Assembly: GCF_021043395.1 (NCBI RefSeq)
Contig: NZ_JAJNKE010000011.1
Coordinates: forward strand, 33,445-97,444
Direction of reading: 5' to 3'
Source of the DNA: Clostridium guangxiense
GTDB taxonomy: Bacteria; Bacillota; Clostridia; Clostridiales; Clostridiaceae
Length of the DNA stretch: 64,000 bases
The notes under the pieces were generated by a model. The model searched no databases. It worked only from the letters and a program-made list of their open reading frames with translations, and had not been told where the DNA came from. The position numbers and the translations under genes are program-made. Shown here in pieces: positions 9,479 through 19,240 of this stretch. The first letter of the stretch is position 1. Every line of letters starts with the position of its first letter.

Positions 9479-9514
9479 ATGAAAGATGACTTGCCAATTG
9501 ACATGACTATTTAG
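9479..9514 (+). CDS. Possible 11-codon leader peptide
   Basis: A very short reading frame (MKDDLPIDMTI) preceded by a perfect AAAGGAGG at 7 nt, in the leader of the rhamnose operon, about 130 bp before the mutarotase gene. The quality of the binding site is unusual for chance sequence. It may be a leader peptide, or the start of a gene that has since been lost. The 130 bases after it show no other convincing frame. Confidence 0.35.
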   Translation: MKDDLPIDMTI

Positions 9515-9645
9515 AATTGAAGGAATAGGCTTTTATGTAAGTATCCAATTTTAAAAACTAAATGTATTATATCAATTTTTGCAATAAAGAATAAAAAGTA
9601 GGAAAATACTTATTTGGATTGAATTGCTTAAAGGAGGAAAATAAA

Positions 9646-9960
9646 ATGATTCGCAAAGGAAGTATAATGAAATTATTTAGTGGATTTGAGGAAGAATATA
9701 AGAAACGTCATAGTGAAATTTGGCCTGAAATGGTTGAGATGTTGCGTAAATATGGTGCAAAAAACTATTCTATTTTTTTAGATCCAAAAACAAATTATCT
9801 ATTTGCTTATGTGGAAATAGAAGATGAAGAATTATGGAACAAAACTGGGGAAACGGAAATTTGCAAGAAATGGTGGGCTTATATGAAAGATATTATGGAG
9901 ACTAATCTTGATAACAGTCCTGTATCAATTGAATTAAAAGAAGTATTTCATTTAGATTAA
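9646..9960 (+). CDS. rhaM: L-rhamnose mutarotase
   Basis: A 104-residue cytoplasmic enzyme that interconverts the anomers of L-rhamnose before isomerisation. It matches the RhaM family in length and in diagnostic segments: [13 protein letters not shown] with the catalytic-region histidine, [25 protein letters not shown] and the near-invariant C-terminal [16 protein letters not shown]. The start is the ATG behind AAAGGAGGAAA; nine further in-frame codons upstream lack a binding site. It is the first enzyme gene of the operon, 30 bp ahead of the transporter. Confidence 0.93.
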   Translation: MIRKGSIMKLFSGFEEEYKKRHSEIWPEMVEMLRKYGAKNYSIFLDPKTNYLFAYVEIEDEELWNKTGETEICKKWWAYMKDIMETNLDNSPVSIELKEVFHLD

Positions 9961-9990
9961 ATGTAAAGGTTTAGATTGGGGGGATAATAA

Positions 9991-11280
9991 ATGGGAATTA
10001 GTAAAGAAAAAAAATCACTTTGGATAGCAACTATTTCAGCATCCATGGCAAATTATATTGATGCAGGTTCCATTGTTGCTGGTGCGGCAGGTTTATCGTT
10101 TTGGACTACTTTTCTTCATATGACTGACATACAACTTGGGTTATTGAGTGCTTTTAGTTCAAATGCTGTTTCGGCAGCTATCGGAGCATTAATTGGAGGT
10201 AAACTTTGTGATAAATATGGACGTAAATTAATTTACAACTGTTCTATGTTGTTTTATATGGTAGGAATATTGCTTATTGTTTTTGCACAATCGTTTCCTA
10301 TGTTCTTTATTGGGTATGTAATTGTAGGATTATCAGTTGGTGCTGATATACCAGCATCTTGGACTACTATTGCTGAAGGTGCTCCAGCTAAAAATAGAGC
10401 AAAGCATTGTGGTTCGGCACAGCTTGCATGGTCAGCAGGCCCAATTATAGTTTATATTCTTTCAGTTGCATTAGGTGGTTTAGGATTACTTGGCAGTCGT
10501 ATAGTTTTTGCACATTTATTTTTCGTTGCCCTTTTTACTTGGATAATAAGAAGAGGAGTACCAGAATCAGAATCTTGGAAAGCTGAGCAAAAGAAAGAAA
10601 AAGAACTTATAAAAAAAGGGCAAGCATCACAAAAGGTTACTTTCAAACAGTTATTAACAAAAACAAATATTAAATCAATGTTATTTTTAGTTGGAGTTTA
10701 TTTGTTCTGGAATTTAGCAGCAGGTACAATGGGATTTTTCATGCCATTAATTTATCAAACCGTTGGAAAGGTTTCATCACAAACAGCTAATTTGCTTCAA
10801 GCAGGTTTATTTGGAATTACAGCAGTTGGAACTTATTTTGTATTTATGGGCATGGGAGATAAAGTAAGCCGTAGAGGTATTTATGCAGTTTCGTCAATAA
10901 TGGCAATAGCAGCATGGTCAATATTTTTATTACCATCATCAAGTATGAAACCATTTATGCTTGTAATATTTGTTGTTGTATATGGACTTTCTTGTGGATT
11001 TGGTCAGCAACCATTTTATCAATTATGGTCAAGTGAGCTTTTCCCAACAAAATACAGAGGGAGTGCTCAAGGAGTAATGTTCTTTGTTGTTCGTGTAGCA
11101 CTTGGTATATGGAGTTTTGTAGTGCCAACAATTATGAGTAAATTTGGATTTCAATTAGCAGCAGCATGTATGGTAGGATTCCTTATAATTAGTGCAGTAA
11201 TTGGAGTTGTATTTGCTCCAAATACTCAAGGAAAAGCACTTGAAGAAATTGAAAAAGAGCGTTATGGTGATGCAGTTTAA
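9991..11280 (+). CDS. MFS sugar transporter, probable L-rhamnose importer
   Basis: A 429-residue major facilitator with about 12 hydrophobic segments. It shows the signature GGKLCDKYGRKLIY after the second helix and PTKYRGSAQG between later helices, as in sugar porters. It sits between rhamnose mutarotase and rhamnulokinase, replacing the RhaT symporter found in enterobacteria. A GGGGGGAT binding site precedes the ATG. L-rhamnose as substrate is inferred from the operon only. Confidence 0.8.
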   Translation: MGISKEKKSLWIATISASMANYIDAGSIVAGAAGLSFWTTFLHMTDIQLGLLSAFSSNAVSAAIGALIGGKLCDKYGRKLIYNCSMLFYMVGILLIVFAQSFPMFFIGYVIVGLSVGADIPASWTTIAEGAPAKNRAKHCGSAQLAWSAGPIIVYILSVALGGLGLLGSRIVFAHLFFVALFTWIIRRGVPESESWKAEQKKEKELIKKGQASQKVTFKQLLTKTNIKSMLFLVGVYLFWNLAAGTMGFFMPLIYQTVGKVSSQTANLLQAGLFGITAVGTYFVFMGMGDKVSRRGIYAVSSIMAIAAWSIFLLPSSSMKPFMLVIFVVVYGLSCGFGQQPFYQLWSSELFPTKYRGSAQGVMFFVVRVALGIWSFVVPTIMSKFGFQLAAACMVGFLIISAVIGVVFAPNTQGKALEEIEKERYGDAV

Positions 11281-11336
11281 TATATATTTACAGTAATTAA
11301 AACATTAAAATTTTTGTTAAGGACGGGAGGAAAGCC

Positions 11337-12755
11337 ATGGATTATTATTTAGCTATTGACATAGGAGCTTCAAGCGGCAGACATATACTTGGATATATGG
11401 AAGGCGGAAAGCTAAAAATAGAGGAAATATATAGATTTGAAAATGGCATAAGTAAAATAGGAGACGAATACTGTTGGGACATTAAAGGCTTATTCAATGA
11501 AGTAAAGAACGGTATAAAAAAGTGCAAAGAAATTGGGAAGATACCAATAAGCATAGGAATCGATACCTGGGGAGTAGATTTCGTCCTATTAGATGAAAAC
11601 GATGATATGCTAGGTAATGCATTGGCATATAGGGATGATAGAACAGAAGGAATGATGGAAGAAGCCTTTAAAAAGATTCCTAAGGACATGCTTTATTTGT
11701 ACACAGGTATTCAGTTTCAAAGATTTAATACGCTATATCAACTTTTGGCGATAAAGAACAAAAATAAAGAAATTTTAGATAAGGCAAAAACATTTCTAAT
11801 GATACCGGATTATTTGAATTTTTTGCTTACAGGGAAAAAGGTGAATGAGTACACAGATGCATCCACAACTCAATTAGTTAATTCCTTTGATAGAACCTGG
11901 GACAAGAAGATATTAAATGAATTTGGAATAAACAACGATATGTTTCAAGAAATAAAGCTTCCTAAAACAAACCTAGGTGGCTTAAGGAAAGATCTTGTAG
12001 AAGAATTTGGATTTGATATGGATGTAATACTTGCAGCAACTCATGATACAGGCTCAGCATTTATCGCATCAGTTTGCAATGATAATGACAGTATTTATTT
12101 AAGTTCTGGAACTTGGTCTTTAATAGGAGTTGAAAATCGTTTTCCAATATGTGTTCCACAAGCAATGGATTATAACTTCACTAATGAAGGCGGGATAGAT
12201 TATAGATACAGATTTTTAAAGAATATTATGGGGCTTTGGGTAATACAAGAGGTTAGAAGAAATTTAAATAGTAAATACTCTTTTGCGGAATTAGTTGATT
12301 TAGCAAGAAAGCATTTGGATTTTTCATCAATTATTGATGTAGATGATGACAGATTTTTAAAGCCAGAAAACATGATAGATGAAATAAAGTTATATTGCAG
12401 CGAAACGAAACAGAAGGTCCCAGAGGAAGTTGGAGAAATAGCAATTTGCGTATTTAACAGCTTGGCTCATAGCTATAAAAAGGCGGTAACTTCCCTAGAA
12501 GAAATATTTGAGAAGAAATTTAAAAGAATAAATATTTTTGGTGGTGGCTGCAAAAACAATCTTTTAAATGAAATAGTTTCAAATATAACAGAGAAAGAAG
12601 TAATTGCAGGTCCATCAGAGGCAACAGCTGTAGGAAATATTGCAGCTCAATTTATAAGTTCAGGTACTTTTAAAGACTTAAGTGAAGCAAGACAAGTTAT
12701 AAAAGACTCATTTGATATAAAAAAATTTGGTCCAATTAAAGTGAAATCAAGATGA
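11337..12755 (+). CDS. rhaB: Rhamnulokinase
   Basis: A 472-residue FGGY-family kinase that phosphorylates L-rhamnulose to L-rhamnulose 1-phosphate with ATP. The N-terminal phosphate-binding strand LAIDIGASSGRHILG, the substrate-side IGIDTWGVDFVLLD and the C-terminal adenosine-binding IFGGGCKNNLLNE and GPSEATAVGN are all present. Length is close to E. coli RhaB (489). A GGGAGG site precedes the ATG. Its TGA stop lies inside the end of a dispersed structured repeat, so the repeat may define its C-terminus. Confidence 0.93.
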   Translation: MDYYLAIDIGASSGRHILGYMEGGKLKIEEIYRFENGISKIGDEYCWDIKGLFNEVKNGIKKCKEIGKIPISIGIDTWGVDFVLLDENDDMLGNALAYRDDRTEGMMEEAFKKIPKDMLYLYTGIQFQRFNTLYQLLAIKNKNKEILDKAKTFLMIPDYLNFLLTGKKVNEYTDASTTQLVNSFDRTWDKKILNEFGINNDMFQEIKLPKTNLGGLRKDLVEEFGFDMDVILAATHDTGSAFIASVCNDNDSIYLSSGTWSLIGVENRFPICVPQAMDYNFTNEGGIDYRYRFLKNIMGLWVIQEVRRNLNSKYSFAELVDLARKHLDFSSIIDVDDDRFLKPENMIDEIKLYCSETKQKVPEEVGEIAICVFNSLAHSYKKAVTSLEEIFEKKFKRINIFGGGCKNNLLNEIVSNITEKEVIAGPSEATAVGNIAAQFISSGTFKDLSEARQVIKDSFDIKKFGPIKVKSR

Positions 12756-12838
12756 AACTTAAGTTATGCATGTTCCAAAATGTAAATCTTCAGGACATTA
12801 TGGTACATGTGTAGCTTAATAGTTGAATTGGTTTCATC
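12751..12838 (-). repeat. Three-stem dispersed element, copy b
   Basis: Copy b, inverted. The outer arms GATGAAAC and GTTTCATC are perfectly complementary and differ from the outer arms of the other copies. A middle stem TTAAG/CTTAA and an inner stem AATGT/ACATT close a loop with CTGAAGAT. The left arm contains the rhaB stop codon. The element fills most of the 104-bp rhaB-rhaA gap and would be transcribed with the operon. Confidence 0.7.
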
Positions 12839-12859
12839 ATAAAATAGGAGGTTAAGAGC

Positions 12860-14116
12860 ATGAATATAAAAGAAAAATATGAAGCAGCTAAAAGTGAATA
12901 TGAAAGATGGGGAATAGATGTAGATAAGGTGTTAGAAGATCTTAAAAAGGTTAAAGTATCTATACATTGCTGGCAAGGTGATGATGTTATAGGCTTTGAG
13001 GCTAATCAGCAGGAACTTTCAGGCGGAATAGCGACTACTGGTAATTATCCAGGAAAAGCAAGAACACCAGAAGAATTAAGAGCAGATTTAGATAAAGCAC
13101 TTAGCTTGATTCCAGGAAAGCATAAAGTAAACTTACATGCTATATATGCAGAAACAAATGGAGAAGTAGTTGAAAGAGATGAAATAAAGCCAGAGTACTT
13201 TAAAAATTGGGTTAAATGGGCAAAAGAAAGAGGACTAGGTTTAGATTTTAATCCAACAATATTTTCTCATCCAAAGGCCTCCGATGGTTTAACACTTTCT
13301 CATCCAGATAAAGAAATTAGAGATTTTTGGATAAGACACAGCATTGCATCAAGAAAAATTGGAGAATACTTTGGTAGAGAACTTGGTCAACCATGCCTTA
13401 CAAATTTATGGATTCCAGATGGCTACAAGGACATACCAAGTGATAGATTAGGACCAAGAAAGAGACTTAAGGAATCACTAGAAGAAATATACAAGGAAAA
13501 AATAGATCCAAAATATAATTTAGACTCTGTGGAATCAAAGGTGTTTGGTATAGGAGCAGAAGCTTACACAGTAGGTTCAAGTGAATTTTATATAAATTTT
13601 GCAGCTAGAAATGGATTATTACCTTTAATGGATACAGGACATTATCATCCAACAGAAGTTGTTTCAGATAAAATTTCTTCAATGCTTTTATTTTTCGACA
13701 AAGTTGCATTACATGTAAGCAGACCAGTACGTTGGGATAGTGACCATGTTATAGTTTTAGATGATGAACTTAAAGAAATTGCCAAGGAAATAGTTAGAAA
13801 TGATGCTTTAGATAGAGTAATAATAGGCTTAGATTTCTTTGATGCAAGTATTAACAGAATAGCAGCATGGACAATTGGCGCAAGAAATATGATAAAAGCA
13901 TTACTCTTTGCAATGTTAATGCCAAATGAAAAATTAAAAGAGTTACAGGATGAAGGCAACTTTACTGAAAGATTAGCCTTAATGGAAGAATTCAAAACTT
14001 ATCCAATGTGTGACATATGGAATTACTATTGTGAAATTAACAATGTACCAGTTAAAGAAAACTGGCTTTCTGAAGTAAAGACATATGAAAAAGAAGTATT
14101 ATCAAAAAGAAAGTAG
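12860..14116 (+). CDS. rhaA: L-rhamnose isomerase
   Basis: A 418-residue TIM-barrel aldose-ketose isomerase converting L-rhamnose to L-rhamnulose with Mn2+ or similar metals. E. coli RhaA is 419 residues. Segments such as [42 protein letters not shown] and the metal-binding [16 protein letters not shown] are recognisable. AGGAGG precedes the ATG. It follows rhaB after a repeat element and precedes the aldolase by 9 bp. Confidence 0.95.
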   Translation: MNIKEKYEAAKSEYERWGIDVDKVLEDLKKVKVSIHCWQGDDVIGFEANQQELSGGIATTGNYPGKARTPEELRADLDKALSLIPGKHKVNLHAIYAETNGEVVERDEIKPEYFKNWVKWAKERGLGLDFNPTIFSHPKASDGLTLSHPDKEIRDFWIRHSIASRKIGEYFGRELGQPCLTNLWIPDGYKDIPSDRLGPRKRLKESLEEIYKEKIDPKYNLDSVESKVFGIGAEAYTVGSSEFYINFAARNGLLPLMDTGHYHPTEVVSDKISSMLLFFDKVALHVSRPVRWDSDHVIVLDDELKEIAKEIVRNDALDRVIIGLDFFDASINRIAAWTIGARNMIKALLFAMLMPNEKLKELQDEGNFTERLALMEEFKTYPMCDIWNYYCEINNVPVKENWLSEVKTYEKEVLSKRK

Positions 14117-14125
14117 GTCTTAAAT

Positions 14126-14950
14126 ATGAAAATTGAAGAACTAGATTTTGTAAAAAATTATATAAGAATTACTCAAGATGCATGGCTTAAAGGTTGGCAT
14201 GAACGTAATGGTGGAAATTTCTCATATAGAATAGCTGAAGATGAAGTAAAACAGTTAGATGGGTTAATTGATGAATCAGGAGAATTTACTCCAATTGGAG
14301 TATCTGTTCCAAACTTAGCCAATGAGTATTTTTTAGTTACTGGAAGTGGAAAATTTTTAAGAAATGTAATTTTAGATCCAGAAGCAAATATTGGTATAGC
14401 TAAAATAGATGAAAAAGGGGAAAATTACAAAATTGTTTGGGGACTTATAAATGGTGCAAGGCCAACAAGTGAATTTCCATCACATCTTATGAGTCACTCA
14501 GTTAAAAAAGAAGTGACCAATGGAAAGAACAGAGTTATCCTTCATTCACATACTACAAACATCATTGCATTAACTTTTGTTTTACCACTAGATAGCAAGA
14601 TATTTACAAGAGAATTATGGGAAATGGCTACAGAATGTCCAGTTGTATTCCCATCAGGAGTAGGTGTTGTGCCTTGGATGGTACCAGGCGGGTCTGCAAT
14701 AGCTAAAGCAACAAGTGATCTAATGAGAGAATTTGATGTAGTAATTTGGGCGCATCATGGAACTTTCGTTTCTGGCGAAACTTTAGATTTAGCTTTTGGA
14801 CTTATGGATACAGCAGAAAAATCAGCTGAGATTTTAGTAAAAGTATTGTCTATGGGTGGAAAAAGACAGACAATAACTGCTGATAATTTTAGAGATCTTG
14901 CTAAGGATTTCAAGGTTACTTTACCAGAGAAATTCTTATATGAAAAATAA
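14126..14950 (+). CDS. rhaD: L-rhamnulose-1-phosphate aldolase
   Basis: A 274-residue class II (zinc) aldolase, the same length as E. coli RhaD. It cleaves rhamnulose 1-phosphate into dihydroxyacetone phosphate and L-lactaldehyde. Visible are the N-terminal WHERNGGNFSYR, the zinc ligands in VILHSHTTNI (HxH) and the later WAHHGTF histidine. It lies 9 bp after rhaA and 20 bp before the lactaldehyde reductase. Confidence 0.95.
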   Translation: MKIEELDFVKNYIRITQDAWLKGWHERNGGNFSYRIAEDEVKQLDGLIDESGEFTPIGVSVPNLANEYFLVTGSGKFLRNVILDPEANIGIAKIDEKGENYKIVWGLINGARPTSEFPSHLMSHSVKKEVTNGKNRVILHSHTTNIIALTFVLPLDSKIFTRELWEMATECPVVFPSGVGVVPWMVPGGSAIAKATSDLMREFDVVIWAHHGTFVSGETLDLAFGLMDTAEKSAEILVKVLSMGGKRQTITADNFRDLAKDFKVTLPEKFLYEK

Positions 14951-14970
14951 TTAAAGGGAGTGTGTTTTAA

Positions 14971-16128
14971 ATGATAAATCGTATAGTACTTAATGAAATG
15001 TCATATTTTGGGCAAGAAGCTATTAGCGCAATTCCTGAAGAAGTTAAAAGCAGACAATTTAAAAAGGCTTTTGTAGTTACAGACAAAGACTTAATTAAAT
15101 TTAATGTTGCTCAAAAGGTAACAAAAACATTAGAAGCTGCGGGAATACCTTTTGAAATTTATGATAATGTAAAACCAAATCCAACAACAGAAAATGTTTT
15201 AACAGGAGTTAAAGCTTATGCAGCTTCAGGAGCAGATTTTCTTTTAGCAATCGGCGGAGGTTCTTCAATGGACACTGCAAAAGCTATAGGTATAATAACA
15301 AACAACCCTGAATTTTCAGATGTTGTATCTCTTGAAGGAGTAGCTGCAACTAAAAATAAATCTGTGCCAATAATAGCCGTTCCAACAACAGCAGGAACAG
15401 CAGCAGAAGTTACAATAAACTATGTAATTACAGATGAAAAAGCTGTAAAGAAAATGGTATGCGTTGATCCTAAAGACATTCCAATACTTGCAATAATTGA
15501 TCCTGAAATGATGTCTTCTATGCCAAAGGGACTTACAGCTGCAACAGGTATGGATGCATTGACTCATGCAATAGAAGGGTATATAACAAAAGGAGCATGG
15601 GTGCTTACAGATACTTTTGAATTAAAGGCAATAGAGCTCATTGCAAAGCATCTAGAAAAGGCAGTGTTTGAACCTACTAACATGGAAGCAAGAGAGAACA
15701 TGGGTGTAGCGGAGTATATGGCAGGAATGGGCTTCTCAAATGTTGGACTTGGAATAGTTCATTCAATGGCACACTCCTTAGGTGCCGTATATGATACTCC
15801 ACACGGCGTTGCAAATGCGCTATTGCTCCCTTATGTAATGGAATATAATGCTCCAGCAACAGGAGAAAAATATAAAGAAGTAGCTCGCCAAATGGGAGTA
15901 AAGGATGTTGACAGTATGAGCGCTGATGAATATAGAAAAGCAGCTGTTGATGCAGTAGTAGCTTTATCCAAAAAAATAGGAATTCCTCAAAAATTAAATG
16001 AAATTGGAGCAAAAGAAGAGGATTTAGAAAAGCTAGCTAAATTAGCTTATAACGATGTTTGTACACCGGGAAATCCAAGAGATACTTCTGTAGAAGAAAT
16101 TCTTGAAATATATAAAAAAGCATTTTAG
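14971..16128 (+). CDS. fucO: Lactaldehyde reductase (iron-containing alcohol dehydrogenase)
   Basis: A 385-residue group III alcohol dehydrogenase. It reduces L-lactaldehyde from the aldolase step to (S)-1,2-propanediol, re-oxidising NADH under anaerobiosis. NAD-binding GGGSSMDTAKAIG and the iron-binding region (GMDALTHAIEGY, GIVHSMAHSLGAVYDTPHG) are intact. The length and the MINRIVLNEMSYFG start resemble E. coli FucO (383). It is the last gene of the operon, with an intrinsic terminator 10 bp later. The propanediol product is inferred from pathway context. Confidence 0.92.
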   Translation: MINRIVLNEMSYFGQEAISAIPEEVKSRQFKKAFVVTDKDLIKFNVAQKVTKTLEAAGIPFEIYDNVKPNPTTENVLTGVKAYAASGADFLLAIGGGSSMDTAKAIGIITNNPEFSDVVSLEGVAATKNKSVPIIAVPTTAGTAAEVTINYVITDEKAVKKMVCVDPKDIPILAIIDPEMMSSMPKGLTAATGMDALTHAIEGYITKGAWVLTDTFELKAIELIAKHLEKAVFEPTNMEARENMGVAEYMAGMGFSNVGLGIVHSMAHSLGAVYDTPHGVANALLLPYVMEYNAPATGEKYKEVARQMGVKDVDSMSADEYRKAAVDAVVALSKKIGIPQKLNEIGAKEEDLEKLAKLAYNDVCTPGNPRDTSVEEILEIYKKAF

Positions 16129-16138
16129 CATATTGATT

Positions 16139-16172
16139 AAAAAAACCGTTGCATTAATTGTAGCGGTTTTTT
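16139..16172 (+). terminator. Intrinsic terminator of the rhamnose operon
   Basis: AAAAACCG pairs with CGGTTTTT around a short AT-rich loop, with T6 at the end. Confidence 0.85.
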
Positions 16173-16274
16173 GTATAGAGGTATGTTGCATATTTTCCTA
16201 TAAAGTGGCGTACATATCATTTGATTAGAATTAATAAAAATATTTTTTTAATTTGCTACAAGCATTTTCTTTTA

Positions 16275-16380
16275 CTATAGATAAACCGCTTCAACTATTG
16301 AAATTTATGTGCACCATAATGCCCAGAAGACGGTATTTTGTTACAAATAAATTTCAAGTTTCAAGGTGGTTTATCTTTAG
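16275..16380 (+). repeat. Three-stem dispersed element, copy c
   Basis: Copy c in direct orientation. The outer stem is CTATAGATAAACC with GGTTTATCTTTAG (one mismatch). The middle stem GAAATTTAT/ATAAATTTC is perfect. The inner stem AATGCC/GGTATT closes the CAGAAGAC loop. The conserved TGTGCACCATAAT flanks the inner hairpin. It lies about 150 bp after the rhamnose operon, in a 476-bp gap that contains no complete gene. Confidence 0.7.
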
Positions 16381-16383
16381 TAG

Positions 16384-16494
16384 GAACATAATATTATTCC
16401 TTTTATTACGAGAGATGATGAAGAATGGTTAAGAAAAAGCCACCAAAGAAAGTTTATTAATGATGCTGAACATGTTATGCGATTATATTTATAA
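16384..16494 (+). pseudogene. Short coding remnant beside copy c
   Basis: An open stretch of 36 codons with no start codon before residue 28, beginning directly at the edge of copy c. It contains ITRDDEEWLRKSHQRKF and ends MRLYL. It looks like the C-terminal tail of a gene cut off by the repeat. I do not recognise the family. The remaining ~110 bp up to msrA hold only that gene's leader. Confidence 0.25.
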
Positions 16495-16604
16495 AAGTTA
16501 GGCATATATACGAGGAGTGTAATTATATGTTTTTGTTATTAAATTGTGTTAAAATATAACGTAATATGTATACACAAATTAAATTCTAAAAGGAGGTAGA
16601 AAAC

Positions 16605-17093
16605 ATGAAAGAAATAGTATTTGCCGGAGGATGCTTTTGGGGTGTCGAGGCATATTTCAATACGATTGATGGGGTTGTAAGTACAAAGGTTGGATACGCA
16701 AATGGAAATACAGAAAATCCAACTTATGAGAAAGTCTGTGAAAACACAACTGGATATGCTGAAGCCTGCTATATCGAATATGATGAGAATGCTGTTAAAC
16801 TGGAAAAACTTTTACAAGCATACTGGAAGGTAATAGATCCAACTATAAAAGACAGACAAGGACATGACAAAGGAACTCAATATCGTACTGGAGTATATTA
16901 CATAGATGAAAGTGATTTAGATGTTATATTAAAGTCTAAGAATGAAGAGCAGAAGAAATATGAAAAACCTATAGTAACTGAAATTTTGCCTTTAAAGAAT
17001 TTTTACAATGCAGAAGAGTATCATCAAAAATATTTAGACAAAAATCCTAATGGATATTGTCATATTCCAAAAGAATTATTGAAAAAACATTAA
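16605..17093 (+). CDS. msrA: Peptide methionine sulfoxide reductase A
   Basis: A 162-residue cytoplasmic repair enzyme that reduces methionine-S-sulfoxide in proteins, using thioredoxin. The catalytic GGCFWG motif is at about residues 8-13 (C10). The substrate-side [17 protein letters not shown], the [13 protein letters not shown] segment ([14 protein letters not shown]) and the TQYRTGVYY block are typical. AAAGGAGG precedes the ATG. It is monocistronic, with a hairpin 24 bp after the stop. Confidence 0.95.
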   Translation: MKEIVFAGGCFWGVEAYFNTIDGVVSTKVGYANGNTENPTYEKVCENTTGYAEACYIEYDENAVKLEKLLQAYWKVIDPTIKDRQGHDKGTQYRTGVYYIDESDLDVILKSKNEEQKKYEKPIVTEILPLKNFYNAEEYHQKYLDKNPNGYCHIPKELLKKH

Positions 17094-17116
17094 AAAATAT
17101 CATAAAGTTTAAACTG

Positions 17117-17147
17117 AATTCCAGGTAATTTGTTGTTGCCTGGAATT
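17117..17147 (+). terminator. Probable terminator after msrA
   Basis: A perfect 9-bp stem (AATTCCAGG / CCTGGAATT) followed by a mixed ATT-rich stretch rather than a clean T-run, so termination strength is uncertain. Confidence 0.6.
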
Positions 17148-17295
17148 ATTCGTATTTTACGTAGACCCCTTGAGTAAACTTGTAATAATGTAACTAATTT
17201 GTAATAAAAAAAGCTGTTTTTTTGTAACAAACTGTACTAAATAAGGTGTAATATTATAGTGTAGGCATTATAAATTTATAAGGGGTAATCACAAT

Positions 17296-18189
17296 ATGAA
17301 AAATGTAGTCGCAAATAGAAGGCTAGATAGAAGAAAAGTATTTTTTACACGTATAAGTTTTATATTTTTAATGATTTTGTTTGTTTCAGCATTAACAGTT
17401 TCTTTTACAAAAAGAAAAATTGAGACAAACTCTTATTTATCAAATAAAGTAGTTAACAGTACAAAGAAGCATAAACCCAGTAGTGTAAAAAAGAGCGTTG
17501 TAGTTTTAAAAAATCAAATATCTAATTCTGGAACAAGAGTGGAAGATGTATATAAGGAAGATGGTAAAAAAACTGCTTATTTGACCTTTGATGATGGTCC
17601 GTCTACAACTGTTACACCAAGGATATTAGATACTTTAAAAGCAAATGGTGTACATGCTACATTCTTTCTAATGGGGCAAAATATAGAGAGAAATAGTGAA
17701 AGTAAAGAATTAGTTAAAAGAATTTATAATGAGGAAAATGCTATAGGAGATCATACGTATAGCCATAGCTTAAAAAAGTTGTATCCTCATAATCTTCTTG
17801 ATGTGAGTGCTTTTATGAGTGAAGTTGACGAAACTCAAAATATATTAAAAAATATTTTAGGACCAACATTTTTTACAAGGATTATAAGAATGCCTGGTGG
17901 ATATATGTCTAGAAAATATTATAAAGATCCAAATTTAATTGAATTTGATAACATACTTAAACAGAGAAATATGGTAAACATAGATTGGAATGCATATGAT
18001 TTTGACGCTGAAGGAAGAAAAAGATATGCTGGTGAATTGCTTGATAAAGTGAAAAATACAGTTAAAGGTAAAAACAAGGTTGTTATATTAATGCATGATA
18101 CCTATGGGAAAGAAGAAACTGCAAAGGCTTTACCGGATATTATACAGTATTTAAAAGAGCAAGGGTATGAATTTGGCACGTTAAAATAG
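17296..18189 (+). CDS. Polysaccharide deacetylase (NodB fold), membrane-anchored
   Basis: A 297-residue protein. An N-terminal hydrophobic segment (about 16-36) follows basic residues, so it is anchored or secreted. The NodB domain (about 95-297) has the metal and catalytic residues: YLTFDDGPS, GDHTYSHS (HxxxH), RMPGGYMSR and VILMHDTYG. Such enzymes remove acetyl groups from peptidoglycan N-acetylglucosamine or similar polymers, which often raises lysozyme resistance. The substrate is inferred from the family. It is preceded by a monocistronic-looking leader. Confidence 0.88.
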   Translation: MKNVVANRRLDRRKVFFTRISFIFLMILFVSALTVSFTKRKIETNSYLSNKVVNSTKKHKPSSVKKSVVVLKNQISNSGTRVEDVYKEDGKKTAYLTFDDGPSTTVTPRILDTLKANGVHATFFLMGQNIERNSESKELVKRIYNEENAIGDHTYSHSLKKLYPHNLLDVSAFMSEVDETQNILKNILGPTFFTRIIRMPGGYMSRKYYKDPNLIEFDNILKQRNMVNIDWNAYDFDAEGRKRYAGELLDKVKNTVKGKNKVVILMHDTYGKEETAKALPDIIQYLKEQGYEFGTLK

Positions 18190-18271
18190 CTGTGGCTTAA
18201 AAGAATATAAGGAATAATATTTATATTTTTGAATACCATTATAATGAAAGCTTGTTTAGGAAGTGGCTTAG

Positions 18272-18730
18272 TTGGAAGCCAATATAATTCTTGTAATAAT
18301 TCTTGCCATATCAATACTAGGCAAGGCAAATTCAGTAGCAGTCGGGGTAGCAATTCTCTTGATATTAAAGCTGCTTAATCTTGATAAATATGTTTTCCCT
18401 ACATTAAATGATAAAGGAGTTTTTTGGGCACTTGTATTGCTTATAGCAGCTATACTTATTCCTATTGCAAATGGACAAATAACTGCAACTAATATTAGGG
18501 GAAACTTGTTATCATGGATTGGTGTGGTAGCTCTTATTCTTTCATTTCTTACTACTTATTTAAGCGGACTTGGATTACAGTATTTAACTGTAAAAGGAAA
18601 TAGCGACGTTATGCCGGCACTAATTATTGGTTCTGTTGCGGCCGCAGCTTTTCTTAAAGGAGTTCCTGTAGGTCCTTTAATTACTTCTGGGATGCTTGCA
18701 GTAGTAGTAAAACTAATTCATAAATCATAA
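18272..18730 (+). CDS. DUF441 family small membrane protein
   Basis: A 152-residue protein of four or five hydrophobic segments. It resembles the DUF441/YtwI family, with a hydrophobic start and the glycine-rich LGKANSVAVGVAILLILKLL. The likely start is TTG, preceded by AGGAAG at a suitable distance; no ATG fits. The function of the family is not known. A long palindromic repeat begins three bases after its stop. Confidence 0.7.
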   Translation: MEANIILVIILAISILGKANSVAVGVAILLILKLLNLDKYVFPTLNDKGVFWALVLLIAAILIPIANGQITATNIRGNLLSWIGVVALILSFLTTYLSGLGLQYLTVKGNSDVMPALIIGSVAAAAFLKGVPVGPLITSGMLAVVVKLIHKS

Positions 18731-18732
18731 AA

Positions 18733-18925
18733 ATTGCGAAGTAATACTGCTTTGTAACATTAAAAAAATTCTATAAATCTAAGGTAGAAAAATCGTAAAA
18801 CCCTAAGATATTTCAATAACTCGCATACACTCAGACAGATTGAAATATCTAAGTATTTTACGATTTTTCTACCAAGATTTATTAGAATTTTTTTAAATCG
18901 TTCCTTCAGCAGTATTACTTCGTTT
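18733..18925. repeat. Long palindromic repeat, family B
   Basis: A roughly 190-bp inverted repeat. The left arm runs from GCGAAGTAATACTGCTTTG through AAAAAAATTC, AAATCTAAGGTAGAAAAATC to AAGATATTTCAAT. The right arm is its imperfect reverse complement, ending CAGCAGTATTACTTCG. The loop holds ACTCGCATACACTCAGACAG. Related copies are near 20.1, 22.8, 38.1-38.4, 49.8-50.1 and 56.8 kb. The remaining gap to the YitT-like gene is AT-rich, contains a tandem TCTAGA-type palindrome near 19015, and shows no gene. Confidence 0.75.
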
Positions 18926-19240
18926 TCACAGTAGTACAAGGAAAAACTTCATCTGTGCCTACGTGATTTTATGTCTGAAGCTTTGTAATTACTTAAGTTT
19001 TTATAATACATTATCTAGATCTAGATAAAGATTTATATTCCTTAACCTTAAATGATCTTTGTTTTTCTTGAAACACCTTTGTATTAAAATTATATATTAT
19101 TGCTATTTCGTATCTTTTATATGTATGATATAATTATTGTAAATATATATGTTTTCTATGATATCTATGTAAAGAATTTTGAGAAAATTCTGATATGATA
19201 AACATAGTGTTATTAGTTGCAGAGAATGGAGTGATGCTTA

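Noticed and set aside
15677..16012. 111-codon minus-strand frame inside fucO
   Set aside because: The leucine/histidine/glutamine-rich translation is typical of an antisense shadow of a well-conserved dehydrogenase.
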